Source of the DNA: Liolophura sinensis
Taxonomy: Eukaryota > Mollusca > Polyplacophora > Chitonida > Chitonidae
Assembly (NCBI RefSeq): GCF_032854445.1
Contig: NC_088302.1
Location: 31,217,979 to 31,281,978, forward strand
DNA length: 64,000 nucleotides
Direction of reading: 5' to 3'
The first letter of the stretch is position 1, and every line of letters starts with the position of its first letter. This document shows, in pieces, positions 12,179 to 23,327 of the stretch. Made by a program: the position numbers and the translations under genes. The notes beneath the pieces were generated by a model that saw only the letters and a list, made by a program, of their open reading frames with translations, made no database searches and had not been told where the DNA came from.

Positions 12179-13046
12179 TATATGTGTGAAGGAACTGAAG
12201 TATGCATAACAACTGAAAATATGGTGATATCGTAAAATTGGCCACATTTACATGCACATCATTGGTTATTATAATTTCAGTCTACAACTTGTTAAGGTAA
12301 AGTTTAGTAGTAGTAAATATGTATGAAGTGAACTGCGCCATACAATCGCAACGTACTGGCCCACAAGCAGAAGCACGCCTATGACGCAGGTAAAAGTCAC
12401 AAAGCTATGTATACATGTCCCGTCACCCAGGACATTGCTGGTGCGGCCTGGAAACAAAATACTACAAAACTAACACCCGTGGGTCACTGGGTGCATTCAC
12501 TACACGAGTATCTATGGGATATTTTTAAGAGGAGGTGTAATACGGTTTATACGCTAGCTCGCTACGACTATCAGGCTCTTGGCCTAAAACGTCGCGTGTT
12601 GAATCCAACTCTAGCTGTTTCAGCTGCAGCATTAAGTCAGCATGTTTCCCAGATACTTGGCATAGGGTGCGGTGGATTACTCAAAGCACTCCAGTTTCCT
12701 CCACCTAGACATCTGACCCCTGTCAAAACTCTCGAGTACAGCGTTAAACAACAATGGAATAAATAAATAAATAATTAATTAAATAAATAAATAAATAAAT
12801 AAATAGCGTGAGAGTTCAGAGAATATAGGATTCACTGAACAATGTTGAAGTTAGTGATTGCAAGTGACGGTATGCCTTAACACGATTCACAATGTCTATA
12901 AATCTGCCTTGCAGAAGAAATCATTCCAAAGACACGAGAAAAGACAAAATACTCACTGTATTCAGAGACCAAGTATCTGCTTTTATCTAAACGTTGAACA
13001 TGAAATAAAGCACAAGGCATTCTTCTTACGAGCCGTATTCTTTGAT

Positions 13047-13248
13047 TGATTTGTTTATTTCTTTGACTGGTGTTTTTCGCCGTACTCAAGAATATTTCAC
13101 CTATACGACGGCGGCCAGCATTATGGTGGGAGGAAACAAGGCAGAGCCCCGGGGGAAACCCACGTCCATCCGCAGGTTGCTGGAAGTCCTTCCCACATAC
13201 GGCCGGAGAGGAAACCAGCATGAGCTGGACTTGAACTCACAGCGACGG
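13047..13248 (-). mobile_element. Main-family SINE, 5'-truncated, with TSD
   Basis: Minus-strand copy running from near the B box to the tail, flanked by ATTCTTTGAT at 13037-13046 and 13249-13258. The duplication shows that truncation happened during insertion rather than afterwards. Confidence 0.9.
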
Positions 13249-13504
13249 ATTCTTTGATAAGTTTCCTATATTGGAATTTGAAATGTGCTTCTACATTTGA
13301 AGTTATTTCGTTTTTGGCTGAAAATTTAAAGTAAAGGCATAAAGAATTTCAAAGACCCCAGATATCCTTACGGTTTAAAATTGGCAATTAAAGCTATTAC
13401 AAGACCAAGGGGCCTGGAAATTGGAAGGTCACGGAACAAACCCGGATCAGGTAATACCAGATAAGATATTAGAAATGGCACTTGTTGCTCTCTCGCGTAG
13501 CACT

Positions 13505-13575
13505 CAAAACTTACAGGTTAGAGCAAATAAGGCAGACCGGTTGGCCCGATGTCAGTATAATGCGACTGTAATATA
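13505..13575 (-). repeat. Dispersed repeat family 3, fragment
   Basis: GGTTAGAGCAAATAAGGCAG and GATGTCAGTATAATGCGAC are the reverse complement of the segment at 26110-26170 and about 44345-44400. Confidence 0.5.
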
Positions 13576-14123
13576 CTTTTTATATAATGGCGGTCCAGTT
13601 CTTTGAGGTAAAAGAAATCCGACAAGCCCCGAATCAGACAGATCTCGATTCTTACCCTCGCCTCACTAGCAAAACAAATCCCGTCAAATATGTGTTCCAC
13701 GAATGTCAATAACAGTCATTAGTTGTAAATGAATTTTATCTATTTATTGTTTAGCACCATGTTCGTTAAAATAGGCTATGTTTTACTTATACGATGATGG
13801 TCGGTTTTAACGGTGTAGGAAACCTATGTGCCAGGGATAAACCACCGCCCACCGGCAATCAAGCGTACAAAATACGCATGCCATACTGGTGGAAGAAAAG
13901 TGGCCTTCAACGAACATTAGACTGCGGACGGCCACGTAATTCCTGTCAAAGACAGCCATCGAACCTGCACATCGTGTGTTCTATGGTGACTGAAAGATAA
14001 ACATTAACATCTGCTTATATTCAGAGTGAAAGTTATCAAGGTGAAGAGTATGAGACGTGGATCAAATAACTATATCTTATAAAACGAAAGTTTATATAAA
14101 AACGAAAGTTCCTGAAAACGGGT

Positions 14124-14156
14124 TAAATAAATAAATAAATAAAAATAAATAAATAA

Positions 14157-14205
<49 letters not shown>
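14124..14205. repeat. (AAAT)n followed by (AT)n microsatellite
   Basis: AAAT repeats pass into about 22 AT dinucleotides at 14160-14203. Confidence 0.95.
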
Positions 14206-14206
<1 letters not shown>

Positions 14207-14440
14207 CAAAACTATGTAAGATACAATATTTTATTTTTTTATACATGTTGAAACAATTTGCCTGAATAACACAAGACAGGTAGATGACTGACTGGTTTTT
14301 AATACAGGTATAACCAGGTAGGGTGGGAAGACAAACGACTTCAGAAGTGCAAAACTTGATTCGTGAAATATCTCTATTGAGGGATATCCTGTTATTTTAC
14401 CATTGTATGGCTCAATATACAAAAGATATTGCACAGTAAA

Positions 14441-14806
14441 GTGCAAGGGAGTATGATTTGTGTCTTGTTTATTGTGATAATCCACTAGGCGCTTCATTAA
14501 GTGCGATGGAATGTGTTTTTTTGCGCCTTGTTTCCTATGACACTCCACTGGAGGCGTCATTAAAGTGCGAGGAATTATGATTTGTGTCTTGCTTACTGTG
14601 ATAATCCACCAGACGCATCATTATGTGCGAGGAATAATGATTCGTGTCTTGTTTACAATGATAATCCACCAGACGCGTCATTAAGTGCGATGGAATGTGA
14701 TTTGTGTTTTGTTTATTATGATAATCCACTAGACGCGACTTTAAAGTGCGAGGGAATCTGATCCGGGTCTTGTTTATTGTGATAATCCACGAGACGCGTC
14801 ATGAAA
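14441..14806. repeat. Minisatellite, unit about 60 bp, six copies
   Basis: Each unit has GTGCGAGGGAAT, TTGTGTCTTGTTTA, TGATAATCCAC and AGACGCGTCATTAA in order, with 5-20% divergence between copies. Confidence 0.88.
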
Positions 14807-15959
14807 GTCGTAAAAGTGAAATATTCCTGTGTACAGCGTAAAACATCAATAAAATAAATAAATAAATAATTAAACACTATCAAGTATACGATAACTCATA
14901 TGTGTATGGCTTATGCCCTAATGCTAATCGAATGAATTAGGCTACATTTAGAATGTTGGATAAGATAATTTGTGAACATGCCCTTTCTTGCAAGCACTGA
15001 AAGAGTTTATACTATAAAGTGTGTAGTTAATGTGTGTTCTTTCTTGTCTTGTAGGCTATCCCAAAAGTTTCACTATTAAATGTAAGAGAATCTCCAGATT
15101 GTGGTTTACCGCGAGTAATCCACACTGTGAAACGTATTAAGCCCCTCATCTTTGTACCTCGCAGTGTTTTATTTTGTTATGTTATACCGTAGCACCCCGC
15201 CCCGTTATACAAAGACATATAATGTAAGTTAATACTTTTAAGGTGCGACACATAGGTACCTATCCTTATTTGTCTCCTAACTATATTTTGAAGGAGGGTT
15301 TTCCTTAGTCCGTGTTAAGCGTTCAATATAGCAGCGTATCCACCGTCACGCTAAATTACTGTATGCAGCTAGGCTACAATGCACATCGCGACTGGTAGAT
15401 TAGGTATAAATGAGCGGATATATAAACATAGATCTGTGGAATCATATGTGGCTACATAACATCAGAACTATTGTTAATCTCTGTAACTAAGCTTTGTGAC
15501 TTTTACCTGCGTCATAGTTGCTTTTACCTGTTTTTTTTAAATACTTTCATATCTTGTGCAGAAATATGCGATAAAATTGTGATCTTTTCTATTTATGCCA
15601 CAGGGGCGTGTTAGTATTATAATAATGACCAGGATATGAGTCGAGACTTTGACAATGTAGTCATGGTCAAGGGAATGTTGCCCATTTGGTTCTCAGATAA
15701 AGTCATGCAAAATGCACAAGGAAGGGACAATGGTAAAATTACCGTATCCGGCTTACGTGAAATAGCTCAGACTGCGGTTCACAGTAAGCGGTTAGCTGTT
15801 CAAATGGGACAAGTCATTATTTCTGTAAACTATGTATTGGCTATATCTCCATTATTACTGCACCTACAGATAGTCATACTTGGTACATGAATGACACTTA
15901 AAGCGGGGGCGCTTGTGTGAATAGCAGTCTGGCCCATATCTCCATTAATACTGTTATCA

Positions 15960-16810
15960 CCTTGACCAATAAACGTACAGATCTCCTTAATACATAAACA
16001 GATTTAACAAAATTTAAAAATGTTAACAAAATTGTTCACTGGTTTCTCAACCCATTCAAAAGGGACAAACCACGACTTGTCTGGGAAACATAAATTTATA
16101 TAAACAAAAATGTTACCAATACACATATTTGATATTAAAATTCCAATATGCAAACCGTACAAATGGGCGTGAAATTATTTGACGTCGAATGCCTGCTAAC
16201 GCCAAATTTGCGTTTTTAACTAGACTGTTAACAGAACTATTTACTGGTTTTAAAGACTTACCCAGCTCAAAAAATTCAGTTATAATTTCCCTATGGAAAA
16301 TAGAAATCTGTCATATGAAGTGTTACAGATACATCTTGTTCATGCTTGATAATTAAACACAACTTTCCGAACGTTATAAATTGGCTCCAAGAATCTTGAC
16401 ATCCGTCACCAGGTGGCGTCAAAATCAGCAGTTACTAGTAGCCCAACTGTTAACTTATCTATAAACCGGCATTGGCGCCTTAAGCAATAGACATACAGAT
16501 CTCAGACTTCATACACAAACATCACATCACAAGCCCTACAAATCATTTCCTACAAAAAAAATAAAATGAAAAATTTCTTATGAAAATAATATTACAGATA
16601 CACATAGATTTTATTTGGTGCTTACAGCCCACTTTAATAGTCGTGCAAAACGCTATCAATGGTCTTTGCACCGAGGTCAGATGACGTCAAACGTAGTTAT
16701 CACTTTGATCAATAAATGATCTCATACTTAATACACAAACACCTCTTTTCCAGCCCTACAAGACGGTGTCCAACGTTTTCCAGCCCTACAAGACGGTGTC
16801 CAACGTAAGT
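15960..16810. repeat. Degenerate direct repeats plus an exact 30-bp duplication
   Basis: Blocks with CAATAAA..GATCTC..TTAATACACAAAC recur near 15967, 16485 and 16710 with diverged filler. At 16746-16775 and 16776-16805 the 30 bp beginning TTTTCCAGCCCTACAAGACG occurs twice in perfect tandem. Confidence 0.55.
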
Positions 16811-17024
16811 GTCATTAATGTACCAAGTTTGATGTTTGTAGGTGCAGTATTAAGGGAAATATGGACCAATAATGAAGTCGAGCACACAGTCCAACTAACC
16901 CTTCAGTCCAAAAACTTTTATGATAAAATACTAATATCAAACACAAGGTTCAACTACTGGTTTTTGCAACACAGACCTTTATGGTAATAGACTAATGTAC
17001 AATACAAGGTCCAGCTAAATATTA

Positions 17025-17176
17025 ACCTCCTCTCCGGCCGTACGTGGGAACTTGCGGGTGGTCTTGGGTTTACCCCGGGGCTTTGACCGGTTTCCACCCA
17101 CCATAATACTGACCGCCGTCGTATAAGTGAAATATTCTTGAGTATGGCGTAAACACCAATCAAATAAATAAATAAA
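17025..17176 (+). mobile_element. Main-family SINE, 5'-truncated
   Basis: Starts at CCTCTCCGGCCGTACGTGGG and continues through the core to the AAATAAATAAATAAA tail. Part of the middle is shortened. Confidence 0.88.
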
Positions 17177-17424
17177 CTTTTACCACATACTTATGTATAT
17201 GGTGACAGACTAATGAACAAATACCAGGTCCTGCGTCATGTGAAAAAAGGTTCATGTCCGAAACGAAATCCTGCTTAACTTTCACAACAGACGTTTTATG
17301 GTAATAGGTTATTATGTCCAGCATTGTGTGATAAAAGGCTTATACAAAAACAAAGTGGAAATCAGGAAGACAACATCATAAATGTAAATATAACATAATT
17401 CGCGCGACAAAGTATCGCGGAAAA

Positions 17425-17580
17425 ATTTATTTATTTGATTGGTGTTTTACGCCATACTCAAGAATATTTCACTTATACGGTGGCGGTCAGCATTATGGTG
17501 GGAGGAAACCGGGCAGAGCCCGGGGGGAAACCCAATACCATCCGCAGGTTGCTGGCAGACCTTCTCACTTACTGCCAGAG
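17425..17580 (-). mobile_element. Main-family SINE, 5'-truncated, with TSD
   Basis: Minus-strand copy flanked by TCGCGGAAAA at 17415-17424 and 17581-17590. It sits about 250 bp from the previous copy, in opposite orientation. Confidence 0.9.
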
Positions 17581-18579
17581 TCGCGGAAAACAGCATATTA
17601 ATAATATTGGAGACATTATAATAGGGTTCTTATCCCGGATTCATTTGTCACGAAAGTAACAAGTTGCACGAGTCTGTCTAGCAATTCACTGGGTGATTGA
17701 AAGCTCTGGTGGTTTTCCTCCAGCTGTCTTATTCACACCCCATGCCGATAAAACTCATTTGCACCGTTTTCAGTTTAGGTGTTCTTTTCTTCAGAAATAT
17801 GCAATTTTATAGGTGTGGGTACCATGGTTGAAGAAATGTATATCAAGGTAGATGTATAGTTTTTTGAGGTACATTTTCACTTGAATAGCCTGAATTAAAA
17901 ACAGGGTGTGTCCCCTAGTGCTATGCAGCGTGTCACTGAATTTGTTCGTGACAGCATGGTTCCAGCGGCAAGCCTTTCACGCCCTCTATTGTGCTGGGCC
18001 CCGAGTGAAAACCTTGCCGGATCACCCGCCACAATAGGGCTTGTTTATCTCTTGAAACTTGATCCACCACAGGTCGTATTCTTGCGAAAGGGGTATATCT
18101 TTACCGTATTGCTGTCTGAGTTACGTTTTGGCCATGAAAGGAGAGTTTTCAAGTCATGACGGCGAATGTTAAAATTGTGAAGATGCAATACACCGAAATG
18201 ACTCCTCGATCGAGGGTGTTTCGACATTTTCTGTGACACTTTCAGCCTTTCACGCCTGACAATTTCTCTGGTCATCTTCTTGGAACTGTACGGGGATTTT
18301 TTTCTATACCCCCAGCTTGTTTAGTGTCGTCTGGGAAACTATGATATACGTAAACAAATATTAGGTGTGAACAAATGTGATATATGTGACCCAGCAAAAA
18401 TGAGTAAATAGGAACAAACGAGAATAAAAAGTTAACGAAATAAACGTAACAACAAGCACATGCATTTATATATACGAGCAAGGTGTGGCTACAGACAGTA
18501 CTTCATTCTGCCTATAATAACACAACATTATGTGTTGTGTAGCACATTAGCACATTATTATAACATAGACCTAAATCTG

Positions 18580-18710
18580 AGAGGTTAGAGCAAGGAAACA
18601 GGACTACATGGTTGACCCAGTGTCAACATAATTTGACTGGGTCTGGTATCATGTCTGGTGTCTTCAGCATGATACTTGAGTGGCGCAGAGCTTTGGCGGC
18701 ATGGACTCGC
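18580..18710 (-). repeat. Dispersed repeat family 3 copy
   Basis: GGTTAGAGCAAGGAAACAGG, then CATGTCTGGTGTCTTCAGCA and TGGCGCAGAGCTTTGGCGGC. Reverse complement of the copies at 26 and 44.3 kb. Confidence 0.6.
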
Positions 18711-18772
18711 TCAGCCACAAGAAGACACAGTGTATGTATAGACATCTAATGAATCCTCGTCGTCATGTGACT

Positions 18773-18992
18773 ATTTATACGTGTGAACAGGCATGACATG
18801 TGTTTAAGGGTTTTATGCGGGTAAACAGGCATGACATATGTTTAAGGGTTTTATACGTGTGAACAGACATGGCATGTGTTAAGGGTTTTATGCTGGTAAA
18901 CAGGCATGACATGTCTTTAAGGGTTTTATACGTATGAACAGGCACGACATGTGTTTAAGGCTTTTATACGTGTAAACAGGCATAATGTGACA
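18773..18992. repeat. Minisatellite, 39-40 bp unit in an alternating pattern
   Basis: Units of the type TTTTATACGTGTGAACAGGC...ATGACATGTGTTTAAGGG. Units with TACGTGTGAAC tend to alternate with TGCGGGTAAAC, giving a higher-order period of about 80 bp. Confidence 0.85.
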
Positions 18993-20014
18993 TAACGAAC
19001 ATTATATGGGGTAACACATACTAATGGATAGCCAAGTCAGTTCAGATAACTCTCAGGCGAAAGTCACATTCCCATATAGACCTTATTTAATAAATAGAAT
19101 TTGTTCTAATTTTAAAATTCGTAAGTTATTTGCTTGAAAGTGGAAGCCAGTAATGAATTAACACTCTAAATTCATAGTAAATGCTCACACAATCATAGCA
19201 GTAGTTCATGTTTGATTATTTCTCCTTAAAGATCAGCCACAACGTATATAAGCATGAACGTAGATAGCCAGTAATCATTCATATATTTGGCAGATGTTTA
19301 GAATGTTTGAATCGACTTGATTCACACCATTGAAGGGATAGCTAGACGACTAGAAAGATAGTCCTCATACAGACAATTTCTGTTTTGGCTATTTTAAAAA
19401 TTAAAAATGTATTGAGCTGGCCAAGGATTTTTTACCAGATACGGACATCACATTTTCTTAGTCCGACGTTACAATGTCGAAAGAGAAAATCGCGCAGAGA
19501 AAACCATTACCTTACTTTTTTGGCCTCGAAACTAAGAAAACGCCGTACAGTGGCCGATTTTCGTCTTCCATAATTTTTTCAATTCGCTTTGGTGTTGAAG
19601 AAATTTGATCAGCGTTTTACGTCACTTCTCGGTTATCATTAGAAGCCACCACCGAAGAATTCGAATAGGCTTCTATTTTCGTGTAACAAAAGGGGAAATT
19701 TGAGTCGTCAAAGTTCAAAAGTCAAAAATGTTAGGCACTCTTTGTAAACTTAATCGATTACCTGTCTGTCTCGCTGTTTTCTTGAGGCACACATAACACA
19801 TCTTCTCTTCAGAAATTTCTTAAGTCCACAAACGATCAGCTGTTCAATTTTCTCCATTGTTCAGCTAATAAATAAATTCCGTGAAACTTTTTCCACACGC
19901 CAAATGTTATAATAAAAATAGTTGCCTAACATTTCTGACAGGTCACATGGTGCATTAGAACTTCTTTTACCTTCAGGGATAAAAGAGTTCGAATTCGCTA
20001 TCAAGCATACACAG

Positions 20015-20021
20015 TATAAAT
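20015..20021 (+). promoter_or_regulatory. TATA-like sequence upstream of gene B
   Basis: TATAAAT lies 110 bp before the gene B ATG. A likely acceptor at 20100-20101 means the true first exon and promoter may instead lie further upstream, so this is only a candidate. Confidence 0.25.
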
Positions 20022-20130
20022 CAGTTTGATGTAGCTACGGACGTAGAACGTACATTTTAAACCAACCTTTCAAAATGATACTTTATGATTTCACCTTGCA
20101 GATTCCTTGTCCTCTAAGGATACAGACACG

Positions 20131-20194
20131 ATGAATCGCCTGGAATTGGTCGCAATCGTGTGCATCTCCGTCTTTGGAGTGCCTGCTTGTGTCG
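20131..20194 (+). CDS. Gene B exon: signal peptide
   Basis: 64 coding bases, 21 codons plus one base, donor GTAAAT. Same length and phase as the gene A signal exon. Confidence 0.82.
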
Positions 20195-23100
20195 GTAAAT
20201 ATAAACTTCCTTATCGGGATGAGTTTAGTTTTCCTATAGATTGTTACTAATGTATTGCAAGGGATATATATTTTGTTTTTTTAGAGACCGCCTGAAAAAT
20301 CAACAAGCTATCTATAATAAACAGTTATAATGAGTTATCCTGTACGCCAAATTAAGTATGAAGGGTATGTTTAGCACAATCATGATGTGTGTAAGCGAAG
20401 CCAAGTTAAGTATGGACGACACGTTTCGCACAATCACGATGCGTACAAGTTCTACATTTCTAATGAGTACTCTAAAAGCCAAGAGCTAAAAGCTAAGTGT
20501 GAAAGACTTACTTTGTACAATCATGATGTCTAATGCTAGGTGAACCGGTAAAGAGTTGCCACGAAAGTCCAGTTAACAATTGACGACATATTTTGCACAA
20601 TTGTGATGTTTATACGAGTAGTAATGTCTATTTATCACGAATCGCGAACTCCAAGGCCTGCTGGATAGCAAACAGTCAATATCTAATATATTTGTAGAAT
20701 TTTTGTGTTTGCTATTATATCTGATTTTGTTTTGCGTCATACTAAAGAATATTCCTCTAGAATAAAAGACCAACGGCTTTGTTTTTGCGTGAAGAAATAC
20801 CATTTAACTGTTAACCATGGTAAAGCTACAGTCAAGTAAAACCAGGCTTAGGCTTTGTAACTTTATCAATGATTTAAAAAAAAAACATTTAATGACCAGG
20901 GATTCGTTAACGATTTCCAAATTTTAACGGTGGGAACTTGTTTCTTTGTGTAGGCGCACTTATCGGCGAATCATGCACAGATACCAGCGAATGTCCGATT
21001 AACAGCACGTGTGTAAAACCCATGTGCGAAACACCCTCGTCCGATGAGAAGAAGTGCGTATGTGTGACTGGCTTCTTCCCTTTACAAAACAAACAGGGAT
21101 GTCAAACAGGTGAGCTTGTGTGTTGATACAAGGTAACCAGGCAATCACAGACTCTAAGACAACGGGTATGGCTGTGCAACCAGTTTCTATGTCCTTTAGG
21201 AAACAGATCGGGTTGCCAGAAAGGTTAGTTTACATGTGATGATAGAAGGTAACCAGGTAACCACAGAAACTAGGACAACGGGTATAACACCGCAACACGC
21301 CTCTATATCCTTTAGAAACAGACAGCGATGTCGGGCAGGAGAATTTGTGTCTGGTAACCAGAAGTGTTCCAGTGGCCTTAGATTGGCAGCTTTAAAGGTG
21401 CTTCGTCGGCTTACTGCTCGATATGAGGAGCATGCCCTGTCTGGGTATGGGTGTCATGTCTGGTGTCCTCTAGATGGCTTTCCAGTGAGGCAGCACCATG
21501 AATGTATTGGAATTAGGACCAATACTAGGAGACAGCTTCGTGAAATCACAGAAATGTTGTTGAAAGTGAAAGGATTACATATAGTAAGCAAACAAAAACA
21601 AAAGATACGGAGATGTAAACTGTGGGTTGCAGTTTGGTCCCGTGGTAAAGGATATGATGTTCGTTCAGTGAATAATCTGCTTTTCACACTGAACAATTGA
21701 GGCCCCTGTCAACAATAAACAGTAGCAGCAGTATAAAACTTACAACTTCCAAAACATGAGCCGCCTTTTGCCTTATAACCAGTATGACAAGGTTGCGGTA
21801 GTCTTTTAATCAACTGAAGAGATACGGGTTCAAACCCGGCTTTTGAGAGGAAAATAGTAGATTCCCTCGCTTTCACTGCTTCAGAAACCATGGTGACAGT
21901 AAACGGTCGACGACTCTCGTGTGGTCGTTTGCGCAGTCTACCGTCCATCGTAGACCACTTCCACAAATACCGTGTGCATATATGTACGCCACATGCTTTT
22001 TAAAGTTCGTCAGTTACTTACCGAAGGTTGGTGGTTTACGCCAGGGCCGTCCGGTTTCCTCCATCCGTAATACTCTAACCGCCATCGTAGAGGCTAAAAT
22101 TTCTTCAGTATGATATTAAACCACAAATATTAAATAAATGAATACATAAATTAATTAATAAATAAATCATGACGAGTATCGTACAGATCCATGTATCCAT
22201 CCATTTCTCGTTGCATGGCAGTGGTGGACCTCCATCAGACGTGTGACAATTTTCACGTGTGTCGTGCGGGCAGCTACTGTGGGCACGACTCGAAGTGCCA
22301 GTGCAAAGATGGCTACCAGCCGTGCAAAGACAACGTTAGGTGCAAACCACGTCTATCAGGGACATCTGCTGACGGTCGGACATTTATGGCAATGTACGGG
22401 GAAGCTTGCGACGATACAGTGGTGTGCATGGATAAGTTCGGGTTCACGGAATGTCGAGCGCACAAGTGCCGGTGTAGGGACGGCTACAGACCCAGGACAG
22501 AGACAGATCAGCTGCTCAATCCGTCCATGGCTGAAGCAGACTGTTTACCCAAGACTTTCAGCGGTTAGTAGAAAGCACTCAACCCCTCACCCCCCATTAA
22601 AAAAAATCCCCATATTATTTATCTATTAATTTTACAGTTACACTCTCCTAAAACTACATTCCCTAATTTTTGTTGTCCCACACGACACCTGTTGTTGAAT
22701 AGTTGGCTGTCTCATCTAAAACATATCAGAACATCATAGGGGTCGACCACCATTTTCTCAAAATAAATCAGTCTACACAGAAACAGTGCGGATTGGAGGT
22801 CATATTCTCTTTGGCTTTTGCCAGATGCTTGGCATAGTAGAACTCACAATATAATTTTTGCAAGAGCTGGTACTTGGCAGAGTAGAACACGCGATTTCAT
22901 TGGTCAAGCTCAGGTGGTTGGCCGTATAGGACACGCCCTTGCCGCCTCAATGGTAAAGGGCTGGTGATTTCAGCTGAGGCAGTCCACTCAAAGCTAGGAA
23001 AAAGAAAATAAATGAATTGGATCTAAAAAATCCTTTTTTAATATCAACGTTTTTCAGTCAAGCATGAATTTGAGTTCATTGTCTTCATCGTTTCTGTTTC

Positions 23101-23327
23101 ATAAACTGAATGCTTTGCTTATTTGTCTGTCGTCAAGAAATATATGATGAGATCGTAGACATAATTGCCCTCTGTTGTGACATGTTCAATGAGTGTTTAG
23201 TTTGTTTAGAGTGTTTAGTTTGTACCCCATATGTGTATTTTATATATTATTTCGATCTGACGAGTCATGATTACATTCTCATATTGTTTGGCTTTTATTT
23301 TACTTTGCAGAAGAGATGTGTGCATAG
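20131..23327 (+). CDS. Gene B: short secreted EB/EGF-like cysteine-rich protein
   Basis: Plus-strand spliced gene. Exons: 20131-20194 (signal), 20954-21109 (52-residue seven-Cys module), 22222-22563 (114-residue double module) and a probable terminal exon 23311-23327 (E-E-M-C-A-stop). Junctions are GT-AG and phase 1 throughout; the predicted product is about 192 residues. The leader M-N-R-L-E-L-V-A-I-V-C-I-S-V-F-G-V-P-A is hydrophobic and precedes G-A-L-I-G-E-S-C. The ATG has a splice acceptor about 30 bp upstream (TTCACCTTGCAG ending at 20101), so a non-coding first exon is likely. It is a paralogue of genes A and C but smaller, with one module set only. The terminal exon is the weakest part. 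Confidence 0.78.
20340..20610. repeat. Degenerate direct repeats in gene B intron 1
   Basis: Four loose copies of a block like AAGTTAAGTATGGACGACAC followed by GCACAATCACGATG, at about 20350, 20405, 20490 and 20570. Confidence 0.5.
20954..21109 (+). CDS. Gene B exon: 52-residue seven-Cys module
   Basis: 156 nt, phase 1-1: G-E-S-C-T-D-T-S-E-C-P-I-N-S-T-C, then a core expanded by four residues (E-T-P-S-S-D-E-K-K) before C-V-C, ending Q-G-C-Q-T. The donor GTGAGC is at 21110. Confidence 0.85.
21079..21345 (+). repeat. Tandem triplication of the exon 2 end and its intron donor
   Basis: Three copies begin at 21079 (real exon end), 21193 and 21309, giving units of 114 and 116 bp. Each holds CCTTTA, an AAACAGnnnGGnTGnC exon-like part and, for the first two, a GT donor-like junction with GGTAACCAGG intron sequence. 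The extra copies are diverged. Confidence 0.7.
21355..21700. repeat. Repeat-derived sequence with an open frame in gene B intron 2
   Basis: It contains GGTGTCATGTCTGGTGTCCT and CAGTGAGGCAGCACCATGAA, which match dispersed family 3 (compare 18640-18700). An open frame of about 150 codons crosses it and the triplication, but it has no domain signature and is read as chance. Confidence 0.5.
22013..22167 (+). mobile_element. tRNA-derived SINE, second subfamily, 3' part
   Basis: CGAAGGTTGGTGGTTTACGC, then CCGTCCGGTTTCCTCCATCC, AACCGCCATCGTAGAGGC and an AAATAAAT-rich tail. A tRNA-like B box (GGGTTCAAACCCGGC at about 21827-21841) lies upstream and may be its separated head. It ends about 55 bp before the exon at 22222. 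Confidence 0.65.
22222..22563 (+). CDS. Gene B exon: 114-residue double Cys module
   Basis: 342 nt, phase 1-1: V-V-D-L-H-Q-T-C opening, C-K-D-G-Y-Q-P-C-K-D-N-V-R-C-K-P, then hinge F-M-A-M-Y-G-E-A-C and a second half ending A-D-C-L-P-K-T-F-S-G. The first half has seven Cys, one more than in the paralogues. Acceptor CATGGCAG, donor GTTAGT. Confidence 0.85.
23311..23327 (+). CDS. Gene B probable terminal exon
   Basis: A strong pyrimidine tract and TTTGCAG acceptor precede a phase-1 frame reading E-E-M-C-A-stop. The placement is inferred only from the acceptor and phase. A different terminal exon downstream cannot be excluded. Confidence 0.42.

Larger units (their letters stand above)
5833..20100. 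other. Intergenic region between divergent genes A and B
   Basis: No reading frame here has convincing splice context, domain signature or paralogue in the window. The space holds SINE copies (6.2, 6.5, 8.5, 10.7, 12.0, 13.1, 17.1, 17.5 kb), minisatellites at 9.5, 14.4 and 18.8 kb, a TA tract at 14.16 kb, degenerate repeats at 15.9-16.8 kb and copies of another dispersed repeat. The short frames near 10.0-10.5, 12.4-12.8 and 15.6-15.9 kb were not recognised and are treated as chance. Confidence 0.6.

Noticed and set aside
12407-12766. 119-codon frame near a SINE
   Set aside because: No recognisable domain, no splice context, and codon use not clearly coding; left unannotated.
21236-21700. 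154-codon frame between gene B exons
   Set aside because: It crosses the diverged exon-end duplications and a dispersed repeat, interrupts the phase-1 pattern and shows no domain.
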